Below are positions 32,955-34,295 of a stretch of 34,295 nt of DNA, piece after piece. Source of the DNA: Clostridia bacterium (GTDB lineage Bacteria; Bacillota; Clostridia; Oscillospirales; CAG-272); NCBI GenBank assembly GCA_017483125.1, contig JAFULU010000245.1, positions 1 through 34,295 on the forward strand, given 5' to 3'. The notes under the pieces are model-generated. The model was given only the letters and a program-made list of their open reading frames with translations, made no database searches and was not told the DNA's origin. Made by a program: the position numbers and the translations under genes. Position 1 is the stretch's first letter. Each line of letters opens with the position of its first letter.

Positions 32955-33446
32955 ATGTCCCCTCGCGTTTCCAAGGAGAACTACTACCTCGATATCGCCC
33001 AGACCGTGGCCGAGCGTTGCACCTGCCTGCGTAAGCGTTACGGTGCCATCATCGTCAAGAACGACGTCATTCTGTCCACGGGCTACAACGGCGCCCCCCG
33101 CGGCCGTGCCAACTGCATTGATCTGGCCTACTGTATGCGGGATAAGCTGAATATCCCGAGAGGCGAGCGCTACGAGATGTGCCGCTCCCTCCACTCCGAG
33201 GCCAACGCCATCATCAACGCCTCCCGCGACCAGATGCTGGGCGGTACTCTGTACATGGTCTGCACCGATCCCAAGGACGGCTCTCTGGTGGCGGGCACCA
33301 ACAGCTGCATGATGTGCAAGCGCATGATCCTCAACGCGGGCATTGCCAAGGTGGTCATTCGCGACACCCCCACCGAGTACCGCGTCATCGACGTTCAGGA
33401 ATGGATCGAAAACGACGATTCCCTCTCGGGGATCTTCGGCTACTGA
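32955..33446 (+). CDS. comEB: Deoxycytidylate (dCMP) deaminase
   Basis: A 163-residue zinc enzyme that converts dCMP to dUMP, feeding thymidylate synthesis. The zinc and catalytic residues are H80-x-E82 (LHSEANAI) with C118 and C121 (NSCMMCKRMI). The usual Pro before the first Cys is Ser here. Other family parts are KRYGAIIVKNDVILSTGYNGAPRG and the C-terminal VIRDTPTEYRVIDVQEWI. The start is ATG 32955, preceded by CGGAGGTTCCT; an in-frame ATG at 32910 has no ribosome site. The gene name comEB is used in Bacillus; a competence role is not implied. The small lipoprotein gene follows 22 nt downstream. Confidence 0.9.
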   Translation: MSPRVSKENYYLDIAQTVAERCTCLRKRYGAIIVKNDVILSTGYNGAPRGRANCIDLAYCMRDKLNIPRGERYEMCRSLHSEANAIINASRDQMLGGTLYMVCTDPKDGSLVAGTNSCMMCKRMILNAGIAKVVIRDTPTEYRVIDVQEWIENDDSLSGIFGY

Positions 33447-33468
33447 TCCGCCACAGAAAGGAAAACCC

Positions 33469-34128
33469 ATGAAAGCCTCAATCATCCGAAAGACCGCTTT
33501 GGTAGCCCTCGCCGCCCTGCTCTGCGCCCTGACCCTGGCCTCCTGCAAGGCCACCCTCAAGCCCGGGGAGAACGGTCTCTACGACAAGCAGACCCAGATC
33601 ACCTACAGCCACGCCTCTACGGTCTACGAGGCCACCAAGCTGGTCAAGGAGTACGGCAAGCTGGCCCTCACCCCCAAGGAGTCCTATGCCCTCTACACCG
33701 TCCCCGGTGCCGATCCCACCGAGATCCTGGCCACCGAGGACTTCAATATCGTCTACGCCGCGGGGATCACCATGCCCACTCTGCTGGAGATGGCTCCCTC
33801 CATCCTCCATATCTGCACCGACAGCACCGAGACGGTTCACGAGCTGCACCGCATAGAGGATGTGGTAGTCCTGGCCTCCATCGTCACCGACTTCACCTCG
33901 GGAAAGAACCTTCCCTACCCCGCGGGCAATCCCCTGCGGAGCTACAAGGTCCGCTTTGAGTCGGTCCAGTACCCCGGCTTCTACTACACCCTGACCTACG
34001 TGGAGTACGCCGAGGACGTGGAGATCGACGGCGAGAATTACGGCCGCTACTTCCTGCGCTCGGCCTTTGAGGATATTTTTGTTCCCGTGGGGGATGAGAT
34101 CCACAAGGCTCTGGGCTACACCGACTGA
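33469..34128 (+). CDS. Small hypothetical lipoprotein
   Basis: A 219-residue exported lipoprotein of unknown function. The signal peptide ends at LTLASC (about Cys24), and no Thr/Pro-rich linker is present, unlike the other lipoproteins of this window. The mature part is alpha/beta: KATLKPGENGLYDKQTQ, then HASTVYEATKLVKEYGKLAL, a middle with IVYAAGITMPTLLEMAPS, and a strand-rich end (YPGFYYTLTYVEYAEDVEI). The start follows AAAGGAAAACCC. It is the second gene after the dCMP deaminase. Its last codons and TGA stop lie inside a perfect hairpin that opens element E7. Confidence 0.78.
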   Translation: MKASIIRKTALVALAALLCALTLASCKATLKPGENGLYDKQTQITYSHASTVYEATKLVKEYGKLALTPKESYALYTVPGADPTEILATEDFNIVYAAGITMPTLLEMAPSILHICTDSTETVHELHRIEDVVVLASIVTDFTSGKNLPYPAGNPLRSYKVRFESVQYPGFYYTLTYVEYAEDVEIDGENYGRYFLRSAFEDIFVPVGDEIHKALGYTD

Positions 34129-34295
34129 CCTTCGGTCAGTCGGAATGCAAAATGCAAACTGCAAAATGCAAAATCAGAAAGGGCTTTTCGTTCAGCCTTC
34201 CCTGATTCCACCAAGCATAGCATACAAATTTCCTTCTGCTCTTTCACACGCAATTCCAATTGCGATCACGATTCGTTTACCCCGGGCTTTGCCCA
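34121..34295. repeat. E7: ATGCAA-heptamer and hairpin element (cut by the window edge)
   Basis: A perfect 10-bp hairpin with TTC loop (34121-34143) contains the stop of the preceding gene. Next come four tandem 7-mers at 34144-34171 (AATGCAA, one variant ACTGCAA). Then AATCAG (34172-34177) with CTGATT (34202-34207) and a GGGC-TTT-GCCC hairpin (34284-34294). GCAATT-CC-AATTGC occurs near 34251-34264. An opposite heptamer arm, if it exists, lies past the window end. Confidence 0.7.

Overview
The window looks like chromosomal DNA of a high-GC member of the Clostridia (Firmicutes), probably an uncultured gut or rumen species. The reasons are consensus sigma-A promoters (TTGACA, 17-18 bp, TATAAT, often with TGTGGTA before the -10), strong AAGGAG ribosome sites, a single-chain glycyl-tRNA synthetase, the DUF512-der gene pair, a DUF6062 protein, and several carbohydrate-active lipoproteins with Thr/Pro/Glu-rich linkers. 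I cannot name a genus. No rRNA, tRNA, CRISPR array, integrase or transposase gene was seen.

Layout. 1-2124 (minus): the 5' part of a YtqB/MnmM-type methyltransferase, a DMT-family transporter and a DUF6062 protein. 2392-2916: a small unknown gene with a strong terminator. 3014-13820 (plus): a long run led by a perfect promoter, holding DUF512, der, an AT-rich orphan gene that looks foreign, obgE, a Nudix hydrolase, inorganic pyrophosphatase, a GH43-like lipoprotein, a cysteine-motif protein and a metallo-beta-lactamase-fold lipoprotein. 13859-16235: glyQS and a RadC-family gene, ending in a terminator. 16257-23553: a metal hydrolase, a zinc-ribbon protein with no ordinary start codon, a ThuA-like protein, an (alpha/alpha)6 glycosidase, a frameshifted GH-A-like gene and an acetyl-xylan-esterase-like hydrolase. 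23570-27614 (minus): a large GH110-like beta-helix lipoprotein followed by a membrane M28 peptidase. 27653-29162: a small unknown protein and a radical SAM protein. 29206-32823: a membrane protein with a catalytically degenerate M48-like domain, and an MFS transporter. 32865-34128: dCMP deaminase and a small lipoprotein.

The most unusual content is in the gaps between genes. At least eight intergenic palindromic elements (E1-E8, numbered by type, not position) form a modular set. E1 (399-543) and E2 (21188-21341) are two copies of one miniature element in opposite orientation. They have long inverted ends made of tandem GATACAA heptamers, and both touch the stop codon of the upstream gene. 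E3 (18383-18590) and E4 (23204-23493) share their outer terminus (about AAATTGGGGTTTAKCGG) but have different interiors. E6 (4418-4595), E7 (34121-34295) and E8 (2303-2375) carry tandem heptamers of unrelated sequence. Many of these elements also hold short perfect hairpins with 2-3 nt TT or TTN loops, and one such hairpin is present in E2 but absent at the same place in E1. E5 (9638-9748) looks like a decayed relative. This heptamer, triloop and shared-terminus system is my best candidate for something undescribed.

Functionally, the coding part mixes housekeeping GTPases and translation genes with a glycan-foraging set (GH43-like, MGH1-like, GH-A-like, esterase, GH110-like). Two membrane or secreted proteases or pseudo-proteases are also present. 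All calls come from reading the sequence; no database search was run.
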